Shown here: positions 35,056-48,350 of the stretch, piece by piece
Layout: each line of letters begins with the position of its first letter
How positions within the stretch are numbered: position 1 is the stretch's first letter
Assembly: GCF_963583255.1 (NCBI RefSeq)
Contig: NC_084815.1
Coordinates: forward strand, 17,996,807 to 18,060,806
Direction: 5' to 3'
Source: Pyrus communis
Taxonomy: Eukaryota > Streptophyta > Magnoliopsida > Rosales > Rosaceae
DNA: 64,000 nucleotides
Notes under the pieces: model-generated
What the model was told of the DNA's origin: nothing
The model's database searches: none
The model's input: only the letters and a program-made list of their open reading frames with translations
Translations under genes and position numbers: made by a program

Positions 35056-35710
35056 GAGTGTTTCTTGGTCATTAAAGTGTTTACAAAATGAATAACAAGT
35101 GATAATAATTTTTTTCTTTCTTCATACAAAATGAGTCAAACTATGAGATCGATCATTCTGAATTCGTCCATTGACGAATATAAATATAGTTGAATTTATA
35201 TCTAATAAGAAGATCATTTGTGAGTGATTACATGTATTAAGAGTTTATTTTAAAACACAAGTAGCTGATGATTAACGAGCCAAAAAATATTGCTTGAAAA
35301 TATTATTTCTTGTGATTAATCATGATGGTAGGGAAAGTGTAGCTTTAAAAAGGGAAAAAGAGAGATCTTGTGAGACAAGAAAGAACCAAAGTTTGGTGCG
35401 GTCAGTGTGGTGGGAATTTGGATAATATTGATAGCCCCAAAACTAAAGCCATTGATTCCGAACCCTTATCATGACGACCCCATTTCTTTGGAAAGATTTT
35501 ACATGTTAGGTTTCCTAGTGCAAATCTTCCTTGACTTTTTTTAGAAACTCTAGATTCTTCCTTGTCTTCATTTCTCATTGTATGGATTCAATTTTTATTA
35601 GGCTAAATGAGAAACACACTCTTTTTAGTTTAATTTGATAGTTATTTTTGTTTATTTAATTTGATAGTTTGAATTTCTGAAAACTAAAAAGAGTGTATGG
35701 AAATCACATC

Positions 35711-35952
35711 TTTGACCAATGAGGGTTGGTTGAGTAGATAATGATCATTCTCTTTGCTAGACCAAGGTCTAAGTTCAAGATGACAATCCCTCTTGGTAGG
35801 ATCTTAAAAACCAAGAAAAGGGCTAACATCCCCTCCGTAATTCCTCAAAGTGGTTTGTGATATGTCCAAGCTCTGGGGATGGGGTGACCTCCCCTCCCCC
35901 TAAACTTTTCTCAATCAAAAAAAAAAAAAAAACAAAAAGAAAGAAAGAAAAT
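35711..35952 (+). mobile_element. SINE family B with poly-A tail and target duplication
   Basis: The head TTTGACCAATGAGGGTTGGT includes a box A-like GGTTGAGTAG, and a weaker box B-like AAGTTCAAGATG lies near 35773. The 3' end is an A-rich tail (35918-35952). Flanks GAAATCACATC (35700-35710) and GAAATTACATC (35953-35963) form an 11-bp duplication with one mismatch. Confidence 0.65.
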
Positions 35953-36475
35953 GAAATTACATCCCTCTATATAGACGAGCTGTGGACCCAGACGTCGACA
36001 ATTTGGAGTTCCTTCCCGCTCAACAAGTTATGACTTGAATGGTACATGTGTTGGATGCTATGAGCTTTGGTAGAGCAAGAAACAACCTCAGAATACCCGA
36101 ACTATTTATAAACGTGCGACAAAAACATAAAAATGCTCATATATTACAAAGGAACTTGTTATTTGCTTTCAATCGAAGCTTCTAGCTTCTTGAATATGTC
36201 CTTCATAGTAGTTTTTCAAAATGCACTTGATTTATTGTGCTTTCTGTCAAAATCGCTCACTAGCACAAGTGCTTTCTCCATAAGCATTTTCAAGTGGGAA
36301 CCATAGTTGCCAAGAATAAATTGAGAGGATTGAAAACACAACCGAGGGCGGTTGGACCATGTATAGGTCCATTACCAAAAACAACAACGACTTATTGGGC
36401 CTCAAAAAATGAGTCCATGCAAATATCAAGAAAGCCCAAAATCCATATTTTAACTTGATCCGCAACCTTCGTTGC

Positions 36476-36622
36476 TCACGCTCTCTCTCTCACTCTCTCT
36501 CACAATATCCCTCTACACCTTCTCCGCCACCACATTTTCGCACCGCCGTCTCCGTTTCCCGCGAAGCCACCCGCCCAGGAGCAGCCCCAAGTTTCCCACT
36601 TCACCGCCCGAACTTCTCTTGG
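36476..36622 (+). promoter_or_regulatory. Probable non-coding first exon of the small TM gene
   Basis: A CT-rich leader (CTCTCTCTCTCACTCTCTCT) is followed by GC-rich sequence, then a donor-like TTG|GGTAATCTAC near 36619. An acceptor-like TTTTGCAAG lies shortly before the ATG at 37194. This suggests a leader intron of about 560 bp. Inferred. Confidence 0.45.
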
Positions 36623-37193
36623 GTAATCTACTGCCACTATCATATTTAATTTCTGTTTTTATATTCACAATTGATTTTCTGAATCCAATTTTACATTGTA
36701 GTGCTGATTTGTGATTTGATTCAGATTAAGATTGTTTAAGATAATAATAATATTATTAATTACTCAGCGGCCATGGCTACTGACCCAGTTGAGATGGGGC
36801 TTTTGCTTCCGTGTTTGAATAGTTGGGAAGCTAATTTAAGTTTCAAAATTTTGAATTATTGATTTGAATATTTGATGTTGCTTGAATTGAACTAATGTTA
36901 CGATGAACTCTGGACTTTGATTTTAATTAATCCTCACTTGGGTTTTATTTCCTGAGCTTTTTCGACAATAAATATGACGGATTTTTCAACATAGTTGTAT
37001 CATTTTGTAAAATAGTGTTCTTGGCACACGAAAAGATAGCGATAATCGCAATATTCCGCGAATAGATATCCATCCTTTTGGCTGAGTTAGCTAAAACTTT
37101 GGTTTTATGTTTTGAACTGCGTTTACTAGATTGAATGCGGAATAACTTATTCCATCGTCGCGGAACTAGGTTTTGCAAGGAGCAGAAAGAAGT

Positions 37194-38231
37194 ATGGCTT
37201 TGACAAACTTCATACTGACAGTCGCTGGTGTAGGCGCAGTGATTCTTATGCTGAGGGGTGATGTGCGACAATCAGCTACCATCTTCAAGCGCAATGTCAA
37301 ACATATCCGCACCTGGCTCGAGGAAGAATCCCCCAAGTAATCCTCTTCTCCTTCTTTTTCGTTTTGTTTTTCTGTAAAATATGTACACCATGAAATTGTT
37401 TATATGTTTGCAAGTAGGGGCTCAATTTTGTCAAAATTTTAATCTGGCAGTTCATTTGAATTCTATACGTTTCTTGAAAATGCTTCTTTACCGTGCTAGT
37501 GTCACTCTTAACATGGATTAGAGTTAACGTTCCGCAGATTGCTACATGCTTTATATTCAGATTGGGTGAAGATTTCTGATGTTATCATGAACTGTTTTCA
37601 TTGTTTTGTCTTGATGTTGGAAAAGAGGAAGGTTTCGTAAGTTAGCAAGTAATGGTGTGAAATTGGTCTCCTGTGTGAGAGATGTTAGTTTGATGGGGGT
37701 TTGAAGGGTTTAATTTTCAAATCCTTAGATTTACTGTATTACCTAAACGAGTAGGCATGCCTTTTCTCTTTTATCTTAGCTTTTCAGTTTTACCCTAGTC
37801 TCGATTCTTTGGTTGGAGTAGGGCATTAGTTTCTATATTTTGGAATCAGCCCTCAAATCGAAGGGCAGCTCGTAAGAGACTTTCATTATTGTATTACTTG
37901 GTTCTATTCTTCGTGTCCATAGTTTTTAAGATAAACCAAGATTGATTTGTTATCAAACAGTGGTGCGGTGTACAAAATTTTGTCCAGCCAAACCTGGACA
38001 GTGGACATTGATTATTGTGTAAAATACCATTTAAGTGTGATCTCGAGGAATCAATGAATTGTGACATGTCGTTTTATGTTTATTTCGAAACAATTTACTC
38101 TGCTTTCATATATTTTTTGTTAGTGGTCTTGCATCTTAATCCAACTTAATGGATTTTCTCTTAGAATCACCAAGGAACTGGAATCAAAGGTTCCACCGAA
38201 GGATATTCCAAAGGACAAGGAAAAGCACTAG
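37194..38231 (+). CDS. Small single-TM plant protein, function unknown
   Basis: Two exons (37194-37336, 38165-38231) total 210 nt, giving 69 aa. Residues 4-20 (TNFILTVAGVGAVILML) form one hydrophobic helix. RGDVRQSATIFKRNVKHIRTW follows, then an acidic patch (LEEES) and a Lys-rich tail (KVPPKDIPKDKEKH). The GT/AG border splits a Lys codon and the phase fits. The look is that of a small conserved membrane-anchored plant protein; I cannot name the family or a function. The 828-bp intron holds no recognised element. Confidence 0.7.
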
Positions 38232-39960
38232 TGTTGATACGAGCTTCTTGTGTTGTTCGCAACAGTTTACTACTCGTTTATTTCTCTCTTCTAAGGAAAA
38301 GTTCATTATATGATGGCATTTCTTTAGGAATAAGTCTTGACCTGGATTTTCTGTTCATAAAATGTCTTATCTTGTTTATCGTAGTTGATTTTTGGTCTTT
38401 AGATACGCATATATGTAACTATTAACCGCAGAGAAAGCTATCACCTGTTAATCGGATGTTTCTTGTTTGTATTAGTGTAATTTTGTAGATAGTAATGCTC
38501 ATAGTTGCTGTAGTTGTCAGTTGACCAAGATATTGTGGTACATACGGAATATCCACTGCGTAAGATCATCAAACCTTGTCAAGTTTTGTGTTGTTTTACT
38601 CCGATCTTTTACCTAATTTTCAGCTGTGAACGTTATACGCTTGGCAGAATTGAACCTATTTTTGCATTTCTGTTTAAAATTCATTCAAACAAATTTACAC
38701 TTAGAAGTTTCTCAACTTCTAGTCACCAGCAGATATTACCAGAGTGAGATGACATGCATTATATACTTGTCTGAAAATGCAAGCATGGGTTTGAAAACGT
38801 AAGTCTAGTAAGAAAACATTACAACGTAACATTCTTTGATATTATAGTGATTGGAAAGATCTTATAATGGATTTGTTAAGATCAGTCGGACACACGCTCG
38901 TGTTGTTCTTGATCATGGATGTTTTAATGGCCAAGATCAACCGACGATGTTCCTGGTCACAACGTGCAAGTACCTATTTACCCTAGCCCTCAGAAACATT
39001 TTCCAGATGGATTGGAGCCGTGGGTTTTAGGTTTTGGTTTTGGTATCCTATTAGACCAACTTTTAATCTAACATAGCTAGTATAATCATCCAACACGCCA
39101 AACCATGTGAAGCCGTTGCAAAGCCTTTTCCTTCCCCTTTTAGAAACCCTAAGTTAATGGTAACTGGTAAGCACACCAAATGTACATGAACAAAGCTAAC
39201 TTTTCTTTAGCTAAGTCGTGAGCAATTAGATGTTATGTGATACATAAAATTGGCACGTTAGCTAACACTCTCTCTAATACAAATAAACAATTATTATATA
39301 CGGATATAGAATTTTGCTTGTAATAAAGAATGTGTCAGCAAGCGTATATTTTGAGATATTTTCTAGTGTGCTGAGAATACGGACCGGTATACCAGTGTAA
39401 TATATAATTGGTAGAAATTTTATTCCTCGGGTTTATCTGCACTCATGGTTATTTGGCCTCCCCAATGTGCCCGGACATGCTCGCATTGTTTCAATAAAAA
39501 CAGCTAATTTCGATTACCACTTGAGGGCTTTACTCACTCTGCAGAACATATAATTGAAAAAGAATTGAAAGAGTTTCCAACATTCTGGCAATTTAAAGTT
39601 TCCAACAAAGTGTATTATACTTGATACGCTAAATCGTATTCCTAACATATTGAAAAATTTCTCCGACCCTCAAAATAACATCACCCATCTATTATTAGTC
39701 TATTATTATCACCATGAACACAAAGTAGGTGAGAGCATCCCACCGGCAATGGCACAATAAACCCTATGTCCATTTGGTGAACAACCCACCTGATCCCTTT
39801 CCAACCCCTAATTCTGCTCAACCTCCATCCAACAACTTTTAAGCCCCTTTCTTAATTACTCTCCCCATTCATTAATTCAACCCAACTAACAAAAAGCTCC
39901 AAGCCTTCAAAGCCCTCCATCCAAAAACTCCGAAAAATATCAAAGATTTTGCTCACGATA
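38232..39960. other. Intergenic between the small TM gene and DUF538
   Basis: This is the 3' UTR of the upstream gene, then AT-rich DNA and the DUF538 promoter. A pyrimidine/A-rich leader (about 39730-39970) precedes the ATG. No bounded repeat is seen. Confidence 0.5.
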
Positions 39961-39971
39961 ATCCTCAAGAA

Positions 39972-40445
39972 ATGGCTAGTGGCAAGCAACTTGTTGTTGA
40001 AGACAAGCAGCGTGCCGGGGCCGAGATCGTTTACGGCCCCGAAGATTGCTACCGGCAGTCCATAGACCTGCTACAAGAGCTAGGGTTTCCCAAAGGTGTC
40101 CTCCCCCTGCAGGACCTCGTGGAGTGCGGGAGGGTCAGAGAAACTGGGTTCGTGTGGATGAAGCAGAAGCAACCCTACGACCACTTCTTTGAGGGGTCCA
40201 ACACACGTGTCAGCTACGCAACTGAGGTGACTGGGTACGTGGAGAAGTGCAGGATGAAGAAGATGACTGGGATCAAGAGCAAGCAGGTTTTTTTGTGGGT
40301 CACCATATCTGAGATGAGCGTTGAGGATCCGGCGGGGAAGAAGATCGTTTTCAAGACTCCGATGGGGATCGGGAAGTCTTTTCCGGTCACGGCGTTCATG
40401 ACGGAGGAGGAGAAGCAGAAGTATTTGGAGAAGGTCAATGAATGA
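39972..40445 (+). CDS. DUF538 family protein
   Basis: A single exon of 157 codons. The order EIVYGPEDCYRQSIDLLQEL, FPKGVLPLQDLVECGRVRETG, FVWMKQKQPYDHFF, YATEVTGYVEKCRMKKMTGIK, VFLWVTISEM and FKTPMGIGKSFPVTAF is the full DUF538 fold, usually about 150-170 aa. Family members (for example SVB in Arabidopsis, related to trichome size and stress) are thought to bind lipids or chlorophyll breakdown products, but biochemistry is uncertain. No signal peptide is present, so it is probably cytosolic or peripheral. GC content is higher than the flanks, typical of an intronless plant gene. Confidence 0.93.
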   Translation: MASGKQLVVEDKQRAGAEIVYGPEDCYRQSIDLLQELGFPKGVLPLQDLVECGRVRETGFVWMKQKQPYDHFFEGSNTRVSYATEVTGYVEKCRMKKMTGIKSKQVFLWVTISEMSVEDPAGKKIVFKTPMGIGKSFPVTAFMTEEEKQKYLEKVNE

Positions 40446-40588
40446 GGTTAAGGAAATTAATTGACGGTTTTGAGGTGAATTTGTGGGGGTTAATTATATG
40501 GTTAAATAAAAATTTATCTTTTTTATTATATTTTTCAAAGCCGTCATGTGTGAAAATATTAAGCCACTTACAGAGTTACACTCGTACA

Positions 40589-41000
40589 TGAAAGTTGTTT
40601 TTACCTCCAAAATGTCATTTATTCAGGATTAATATGACGATGGAGGAAGAGATAACAGTAATACTTATGTCATTGAAGTCACTCTTCTGATGTGTGAAGA
40701 TTTATATAAAGTTACCAAAACATTGTACTAACAATTAAACTTCATAAGACCATCATTTCTAATTTCCGAATTAGCTATAATTTTATACGTATTTCACAAT
40801 AACAGTACATGTAAGTTGTTTTTACCTACAAATGTCATTTATTCAGGGTTAATGTGATGACGGAGAAAGAGATAACAATGATACTCGTGTCATTGAAATC
40901 ACTCTTTTGATGTGTGGAGGTTTATATAAAGTTATCAAAACATTGTACCAAAAATTATACTTCATAAGACCATCATTTCCAATTTCCAAATTAAATGTAC
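40589..41000. repeat. Tandem duplication of about 215 bp
   Basis: The block from TACATGAAAGTTGTTTTTAC (40589) to CATCATTTCTAATTTCCGAA (about 40770) recurs, with about 10% change, from 40805 to 40997. It lies between the DUF538 and hydrolase genes, so it may be part of the hydrolase promoter. Confidence 0.85.
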
Positions 41001-41130
41001 GATTATATTTATTTTAATATAATCATCATCTGTTCGTATGAAAAATAACGAAAGGAGAAGGAAACATTTTTTTCAGTCTTTCCAAAAGCCACTCCTCAAG
41101 CGATCCACTAAATGCAAAACCAACCAACCA

Positions 41131-44100
41131 ATGGCCAGAGCCTACCTGGGCAACTCACCACCTCTCTCCTACTTACGCCACGTGTCCCACCTCCACGGCT
41201 ACACTCGCCTCCCCGCCTGCTCCCCCCTCCTCGTCACCTCATCCGCCGCCCCCATGGCCCATCCGTCCCTCGAAATCCTCGGCGGCGGCTGCGACCTCTT
41301 CCTCCCCGCCCTCACCACCCTGACCCGACCCTACGACCCGTATCCGGTAATCGGGTCGAACCGCCACGTCGAGACCATATTCGCTTCGTTTTACAGGTCC
41401 ACTCCCGACGTCAGGCTCCGTCGCGAATGCCTCCGTACTGCAGACGACGGTGCCGTTGCCCTCGACTGGATATCCGGCGACGACCGCCTTTTGCCCCCCG
41501 ACTCCCCGCTCCTCATTCTCCTGGTTCGTTCGTTCTCACATTTCTCTTCCTTTATTTCCGGTTTGTTTCCCAGAAAATTACATAAAGAAGAAAAAAAGGG
41601 GAAAACTTTTGAGTTAGAAATTGAGTTTTGGATTTTGGGTAATGGGTGTTTTTGCAGCCTGGTTTAACTGGAGGGAGTGATGACTCGTATGTGAAGCATA
41701 TGCTGGTTCGCGCCAAAAGTAAAGGGTGGCGGGTGGTGGTGTTCAACAGCCGCGGTTGCGGCGGCAGTCCTGTAACAACTCCTCAGGTATTCTCACTTGG
41801 CCCAATCAGTTTTCTAGTCTTTCAATTGAACCCAATTCATCATTCTCTGTGTTTGATTTTTGATCCCAATTAACATTTTTTGCTGCATCGTTTACAATTG
41901 GCAAGATTGATACTTGTTGTAGTGGGGTTGTTGTTTTCGAGTTCAGCTCGTTTTTTTTTGGTTCTTAATCGTTGATGGGAGTTTTATGCTGAAGATTTGA
42001 ACTTTTTGATGTGGTTTTTAAGCCAGCTTTGTGATTAGTTATCTTATGGCGCTGATATGCAGTTCTATTCGGCTTCATTTTTAGGAGATATGTGTGAAGT
42101 AGTGGCTCATGTTGGTTCTCGGTATCCGAAAGCTAATCTCTATGCTGTTGGTTGGTCTCTTGGCGCTAACATTCTCGTTCGCTACTTGGGTCAGGTAGAG
42201 TGTAACTTCTCATTTCCTCTCACATTCTGTCTATATAGTTTGTGACTGACGAATCGCTTTCAGGATTTCGTTTTGTTCGTTTGGATCATTGATTTTTACT
42301 AAAAACTTTTGGTGTCTGTTGCTCTTGCTTACTTATGTTGTGTATGTCTGATTGGTCTAATGTGCTGGTAATTTTGATATATAGCGGTAGCTTTTAGACG
42401 GCAGTACTCTAGCTAGTTGTAGAAAGCTGTTGTTTCTGCTCAACGGAATTCATCAATGCCTTTAAGACCAACAAATGATGTGTTGAGCTGAAATATAATA
42501 GGAACTTAAATATATATCTGGCAGAAAAAGAAACAAACGTTTACAGTTTATCTGGATTCAGCAGGCCCATTAAACTATAGAATGGTGTACAAGTTGGATT
42601 TGGTTGGTCAAGCAATCTGCACTTGGCATGTAAATATAGAGCTAATGTTAGTCATATATGTCCATATAGTAGTGTTCTGTGGCCTTGAATTTTCAATGAA
42701 GTTACATCTTATCTTCACTTATAAATAGTCGGACCTACCATTTGCACTGGGATTTTCTTTAACCCTTTTTGCTCCACTTTCATTTCATTTATATTCCAAT
42801 GATGTGGTACCTGCAGGAATCTAATGCATGCCGTCTTTCTGGTGCTGTCTCGTTGTGTAATCCTTTCAATTTGGTCATTGCAGATGAGGACTTCCATAAG
42901 GGCTTTAATAATGTTTATGACAAAGCTCTTGCAAATTCACTCTGCAAAATTTTCAAGAAGTAAATATCATGCATTATTAATTTTATGTTCTCAACAGTTA
43001 TTTCAGCTTGAGATCAATAAATAACCCAATTTTACGGCACTACATTGTAGGCATGCTCGACTCTTTGAAGACATGGGTGGTGAGTATAATATTCCGTTGG
43101 CTGCCAATGCAAAGTCCGTCAGGGAGTTTGATGATGGACTAACTCGCGGTACGTATATTGTGTACATGAAACCATTTGATTTCAGATGGGATAACACGAC
43201 ATTCATCTGATGAGAACACCTTCAATGAAAACTTGCAGTTTCATTTGGCTTCAAGTCAGTAGATGACTACTACTCCAATTCCAGTAGTTCAAATTCCATA
43301 AAGGATGTCTGCACACCATTGCTTTGCATTCAGGTACTTTTCTCTCGAACATTTCATATGGTTAATAGAAATTTTATGAATCTTGCAGCCGATGTTGAAG
43401 TGTGTAGATTCTAAAAGCTTCGTTTTTATTCTGGTTAAATTTATAATGGACTTGTTATAAAAAATATGAGACACATCGAGCCTGGGCATATCTGTTCAGC
43501 GATGTATTCTTATACCCAGTTTGGTAGGAATGATAGAAAAGGGAGAGCGAAGGAAAGATGCAAGATGTTAGTGACGGGAGGGAGATTGTCAATCCTTGAA
43601 GTTACTTATTTGAGTGGAAAGGAAAAACAGAGGGATAAGGAACCCCATGCCCAGTATAATATCTCCCTCTAACAATGAATAGATTGGTCGAGGGATTGAT
43701 GAGCATAATAAGCACAAGTTATGACATTACTGTTTTTTTTTTCTATCTTCAATCCACTTTATGGATGGATAGTGGTAATCCATAGCTTTATATTATATTT
43801 CACACTGCTTATCCATTTCGAAACAAGAAGAGGAGAGAACTACTTCTTTCCTTCGTCATGACTTACCATATCCATCCTTTAGAGTTATGTCCTTTCTATC
43901 GAACATAGTGTTCTTATTTTGATTGCATGAGTGGAATAATTAAAAGTGTATTCAACTAACTCAAATGAGCTTACACTTATTGTTCTTATGGGTTTCAGGC
44001 GGAAAATGATCCAATTGCTCCAAACCGGGGAATTCCTCATGAGGATATCAAGGTTTGTAGTGTCTCGAGACCAAGATACTATTTTCTAAATTACGTTCAA

Positions 44101-45050
44101 CCTTAACTTTGGATGAAGGCCTTAATAGTGCAATCAATGAAACTGAGGAAATATTTGTTAGGAATGCTCTAGAAAAGTCAGATAGAGAGACCTGGAAATG
44201 ACTAGATGCAATACATATGAGAGAACTTCCGAATGACTCCTTGAAAGGTGTCATTTAAGATTCTGCTTTTAAGTGGCCTATTTAGTGTTTTAGTAGTGGC
44301 TTTCTAGTGCTCGAGTAGTTTATTGGCAGTGTTCTTGTATTGCATTTTTAGCAATCTAGTGTAGAGTTCCTTGGTATTTTGAAAGTCCCTCATCCAAACA
44401 TAGGGATTAGTGGTTTATTTGTTAATTCTCCAATAGTTCTTGTATTTTGTTATTTTCAATATAATTCAGCATGTGTAATGCCTTATACACCAAGATAAAC
44501 CACAAATTTTGAAATACTAACTAACGTGATAGGGTTTAGGGGAGAAGGCTGCGCGGACGGATTGTTCTAGACTGAAAATACCCTTAAAAATGAATTGACT
44601 AGGGAGTCTCTCTTCCTTGTAAAAATTCAACGGACCCCATATGCTTGGGATTTTTAGAAAATCTAAAGAAAGAGGTTATCTTCCTTAGATCAGTTGCATC
44701 AAATGGATTGGTTTACTGTTGAGCTACCGTCGTGTTCCCTCTGCTTGTAAAGAATATTTCTTTGGACATATCTCTTGTGATCTCCTTCTATGTACTATCG
44801 GCATTTTAATATACTACATCCCTTACTGTTTTCACAGGACAATCCAAACTGCATGTTGATAGTCACACCCAAAGGTGGCCATCTAGGGTGGGTTGCAGGC
44901 GCTGAAGCTCCATTTGGAGCTCCTTGGACTGATCCAGTCGTCATGGATTTCCTTGAGCATCTGCAGAGAGGAAAACTTGAAGCCTTTTCAACTAGTAATT
45001 TGGAAGGCGTGCACCGGAGTTCAGAGGGCTTGCACATCTTGGAAGTATAG
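41131..45050 (+). CDS. EMB8/YheT-type alpha/beta hydrolase
   Basis: Eight exons: 41131-41523, 41658-41786, 42063-42194, 42817-42959, 43051-43148, 43239-43333, 43999-44052, 44838-45050. They total 1257 nt (418 aa) and all phases fit. The predicted triad is Ser206 in VGWSLGAN (nucleophile elbow), Asp334 in AENDPIAP and His363 in GGHLGW. LPGLTGGSDDSYV supplies the oxyanion loop. Family members are esterase-like enzymes of unknown plant substrate ('embryogenesis-associated EMB8'). The N-terminus has no clear targeting peptide but is poorly conserved. An in-frame ATG at 41038 would add 31 residues; 41131 was chosen for its better context (CCAACCAATGG). From memory it resembles Arabidopsis At3g50790 in length. 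Confidence 0.9.
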
Positions 45051-47076
45051 TTGGGAAAAACTTAATTCTTGCTATATACAAATTGTATTTTTTTCTCAGA
45101 CTGTACTCATAAGAATGTGATGGAATATGATCATTTCAATACAAATAAGCTAAAATCACATGATTCTTTGTACTTTTATGCTGTTGTACACTGCAGCTTA
45201 GCATGCAATTATGCCTCGGATCGACCTTTTCTTTTAATTATGATGCACACTTAATGTAATCCATTATTCATATGGAGAAAACTGCATCAGTGTTGAGTTA
45301 TATTCTTCATGAAAGCGAAACGTGTAATGGTACGAGTACGTTGCTTTCGGCGCCTATGATGTTCGGAAGAAAGTTCATCAGTACTAAGTTCTGGTATTCA
45401 TTTCACACGTGTTTCTTTCGTAGCAGGAAGAAAATTCATCCCTTTTGCTGGTTTTCTAATATCTACAACACAGTAGCTCCACTTTAACTCTTTAACGTCT
45501 TTCTTATCCAACCGTTGGGGATCTCTTTGGTTTCGTCCTCCCAATATACCAAGAATCATCAGGTGCTTTTCGTGTAAGTGCTTTTCTTTTTTTGTGTGCG
45601 CTTCTGCTATTGGAACTTGTGATGAGTTAGACTCCATTTGCTTATTTATCTATCGGTGCTCCTGTCATGGAAATTGATAGTGTCTAGTGAGGGAGCCCTT
45701 GCGTCATTGCTTTTGCTTCTGTAAATATAGTAATTTAATTGATTTGGTATAATATCTATAATTATCTAAACGAACGCATAATCTGATCATTTCCTTTCTG
45801 ATTCAGACATGAAAATTTTCCACAACTCAATTGCAATTCTTCTTCCAAATTTTCAGAGAATATTATTGTTTGGGTGATTGACCAACCTAAGAAAAGCTAA
45901 TAATAATTTTCCCCTTGAAGGGTAGGATGAGGACAATTTGAGATTGGATCGAATTTTGGACAACTTAAATGTGAGTATGAACTTGGACATTTTTTAGAAC
46001 TCAAGGTTTCAAACTTTCATACGCCAAAAGAATGCTAATTTCAACATTTTATCTTTCATTTTGTGGCTAAATAAACTTGAATAAGACAATTCACTACTGA
46101 CAATATGATCATAATTTCAAAAGTAGAATAAATATTCAAAACTAGGAATCGGACTACCAAGAAAGAAAAATGAGAAAAACAAACGAGAGTTATAAGTTCA
46201 AAAAATACTTTTGCATGTTAGAATGTATTCAACAAATCCGCACATGAATAACACACAAAATATAAAACACAAATAACTAAGTAATACTAATATCGTATTA
46301 AGAATGTGCTTATTCAACGCACAATATAATATTAAAACTCAAAATTTTATTGTCTAGATAAAGAATTTAGTATGTGGTACTGAGTAGAACAAAAAAAAAA
46401 GAAAAAAAGATCAAGATTGAAATGAAAATCAGATAGTTACCTTAGCATTAAAAATATTGTGTATTGAGCCACGTAGAAACTGTGTTACAAAACCAGTAGG
46501 ACCAGAGAGGTCACATGATCCTTCTGATCCCTTCTATTAATTACTAAACAATGTGTATTGGATTATGCGGGGGACAATTGGGTGGGTTGGGGGTTGGCAT
46601 CCGATAAAATTGTACTAGAATATTAGGGTTTGAATTATTATGTGTATTCTTCTCCTAAGGAGGCACTATGTATACAAACTATATAGTTTACTAGGCTTAA
46701 ACTCTTAAGCCCATTCATTCGTGATTGTCTTTGATGATTCATCTATTCCGGAGCAGTTTGATGATTAGCCTATCCGCCCTACTCGAAACTTTTGTAAAAC
46801 TCATTGTTGAAAATTACAATAATAATTTGGCATTATGAGCGGAATTATTAAACTAGTCAAATATATATAAACTATATAGTTGAATAGAGTTATAAGAAAT
46901 TCCGTAACAACAAGAAAATTTCAATCATTAAAAAAATTACAATATTAATTATAATAAAGAAATCTCTGACTCACGCGAACAGATCCATCAAGTCATGTTT
47001 TACCTAACAAAGGTCCTGGTTCCTTATGCCATCCAAAATTCAAAAAGGAAAGCCTCCAAGATCGAAGCAACACAAC
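45051..47076. other. Intergenic, nothing recognised
   Basis: This is the 3' UTR of the hydrolase, then AT-rich DNA. No bounded repeats or coding signal could be supported. Confidence 0.5.
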
Positions 47077-47226
47077 GTTGCCACACCTTTTAGTTTTTGT
47101 CCTTGTGGTTAATTTTCTTCCACTTTTTCTGAAGTTTCAATGGCCATGTTGTGTTGCCACACCTTTTAGTTTTTGTCCTTGTGGTTAATTTTCTTCCACT
47201 TTTTCTGAAGTTTCAATGGCCATGTT
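47077..47226. repeat. Perfect tandem duplication of 76 bp
   Basis: The unit GTTGCCACACCTTTTAGTTT... at 47077-47152 is repeated from 47153 almost to 47226. The absence of changes points to a recent event. Confidence 0.9.
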
Positions 47227-48240
47227 TTGGATAAGATTCTAATTAACTAGTAATTGCTAATGATATAGATAATTTGGATTAAGATAATTGGGGATTAAGA
47301 TACATGGATCATGATCATTGATGATTAGGTCCCATTCCTTGACCCATCTCATTTGTTTCTACTGGAACATCTATTGCATGTTCATCACTTAGCACGTGTT
47401 AAATTTGACTTCGTGAAGGAGGCTTTTTTGCCTCAATTTATTTATTTTTGGATGGATATTTTGTGGAGAGCTTCAGCTGGGGTTGTGGATCCAAATTTGA
47501 GACTGAGAAATGTGTCCAAGGTCAAATATTCATTTAATTTTGTTCATAGCTTGACTTGTCCATGCATATATGTGAATGAATCGTCATCTTTTTCCCTTCT
47601 GCTTGTTTGTTTGTGAACTCGATGGCTTCTAGTAATAATCTCTCCCATCAGGGTCATTGTTGTACACCAATTTAAGTAAGAAATTGTACTCAAAGACAGA
47701 ACATCTAACAACCAACTGCTTTTGCAACAAACTTCAAGTTTAGGATTTTCTACGTTTACAATATCGATCATTCTACACAGATCGAGGGTATATGCTAAGA
47801 TCCAATTTTTTTGTTGTTCTTGTTTTGAATTCCATATCATTTGCTGATTATTATTTTTATATGGTTAGGGTTTGGATAAGAACCCAAATCATAATGTCAC
47901 AAGTGCGTGGCAATGCTATTTGATAGCTACCTAATATCAGAAGTGCTGTGTGGATTTTTCTTATGAACACATAGATGACTAGAATATGAATAATCATGAT
48001 TATATGATAATGATTCCAATAAGGTTGACACTTTATCATGACAAAGCTTGAATTTATATATTTTGCTATCTACTAGCTAGTCATGTGATACCTTATCTTC
48101 TTACTAATGCATATGTACAAAATCATAACTGCAAGTTAATTGTTTTTATTAGTTAATTTATTGTTTTTGGATTTTTATAATAAAAACATCGATTCCTTTT
48201 GTCTGTGTTAATTCTAAACTACGAATACTATTTAGTTAAT
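47227..48240. other. Intergenic, nothing recognised
   Basis: Open frames on both strands here lack family features. Confidence 0.45.
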
Positions 48241-48261
48241 ATGCATCTAGAGAATCTCAAA

Positions 48262-48350
48262 GTATATGTATATGATATTATAATATATCATATTATATAT
48301 ATTATATGTGTGTGTATATATATATATACACACACGTACATACATACATA
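48262..48350. repeat. AT/GT microsatellite with palindromic TA arms
   Basis: Compound TA, TG, TA, CA and CATA repeats. Confidence 0.85.

Noticed and set aside
41112..41585. Arg/Pro-rich frame overlapping hydrolase exon 1
   Set aside because: It is a GC-rich shadow of exon 1. The exon 1 frame joins exon 2 with correct phase and family sequence.
48262..48350. Palindromic AT/GT tract as a possible origin or regulatory cruciform
   Set aside because: A compound microsatellite explains it.
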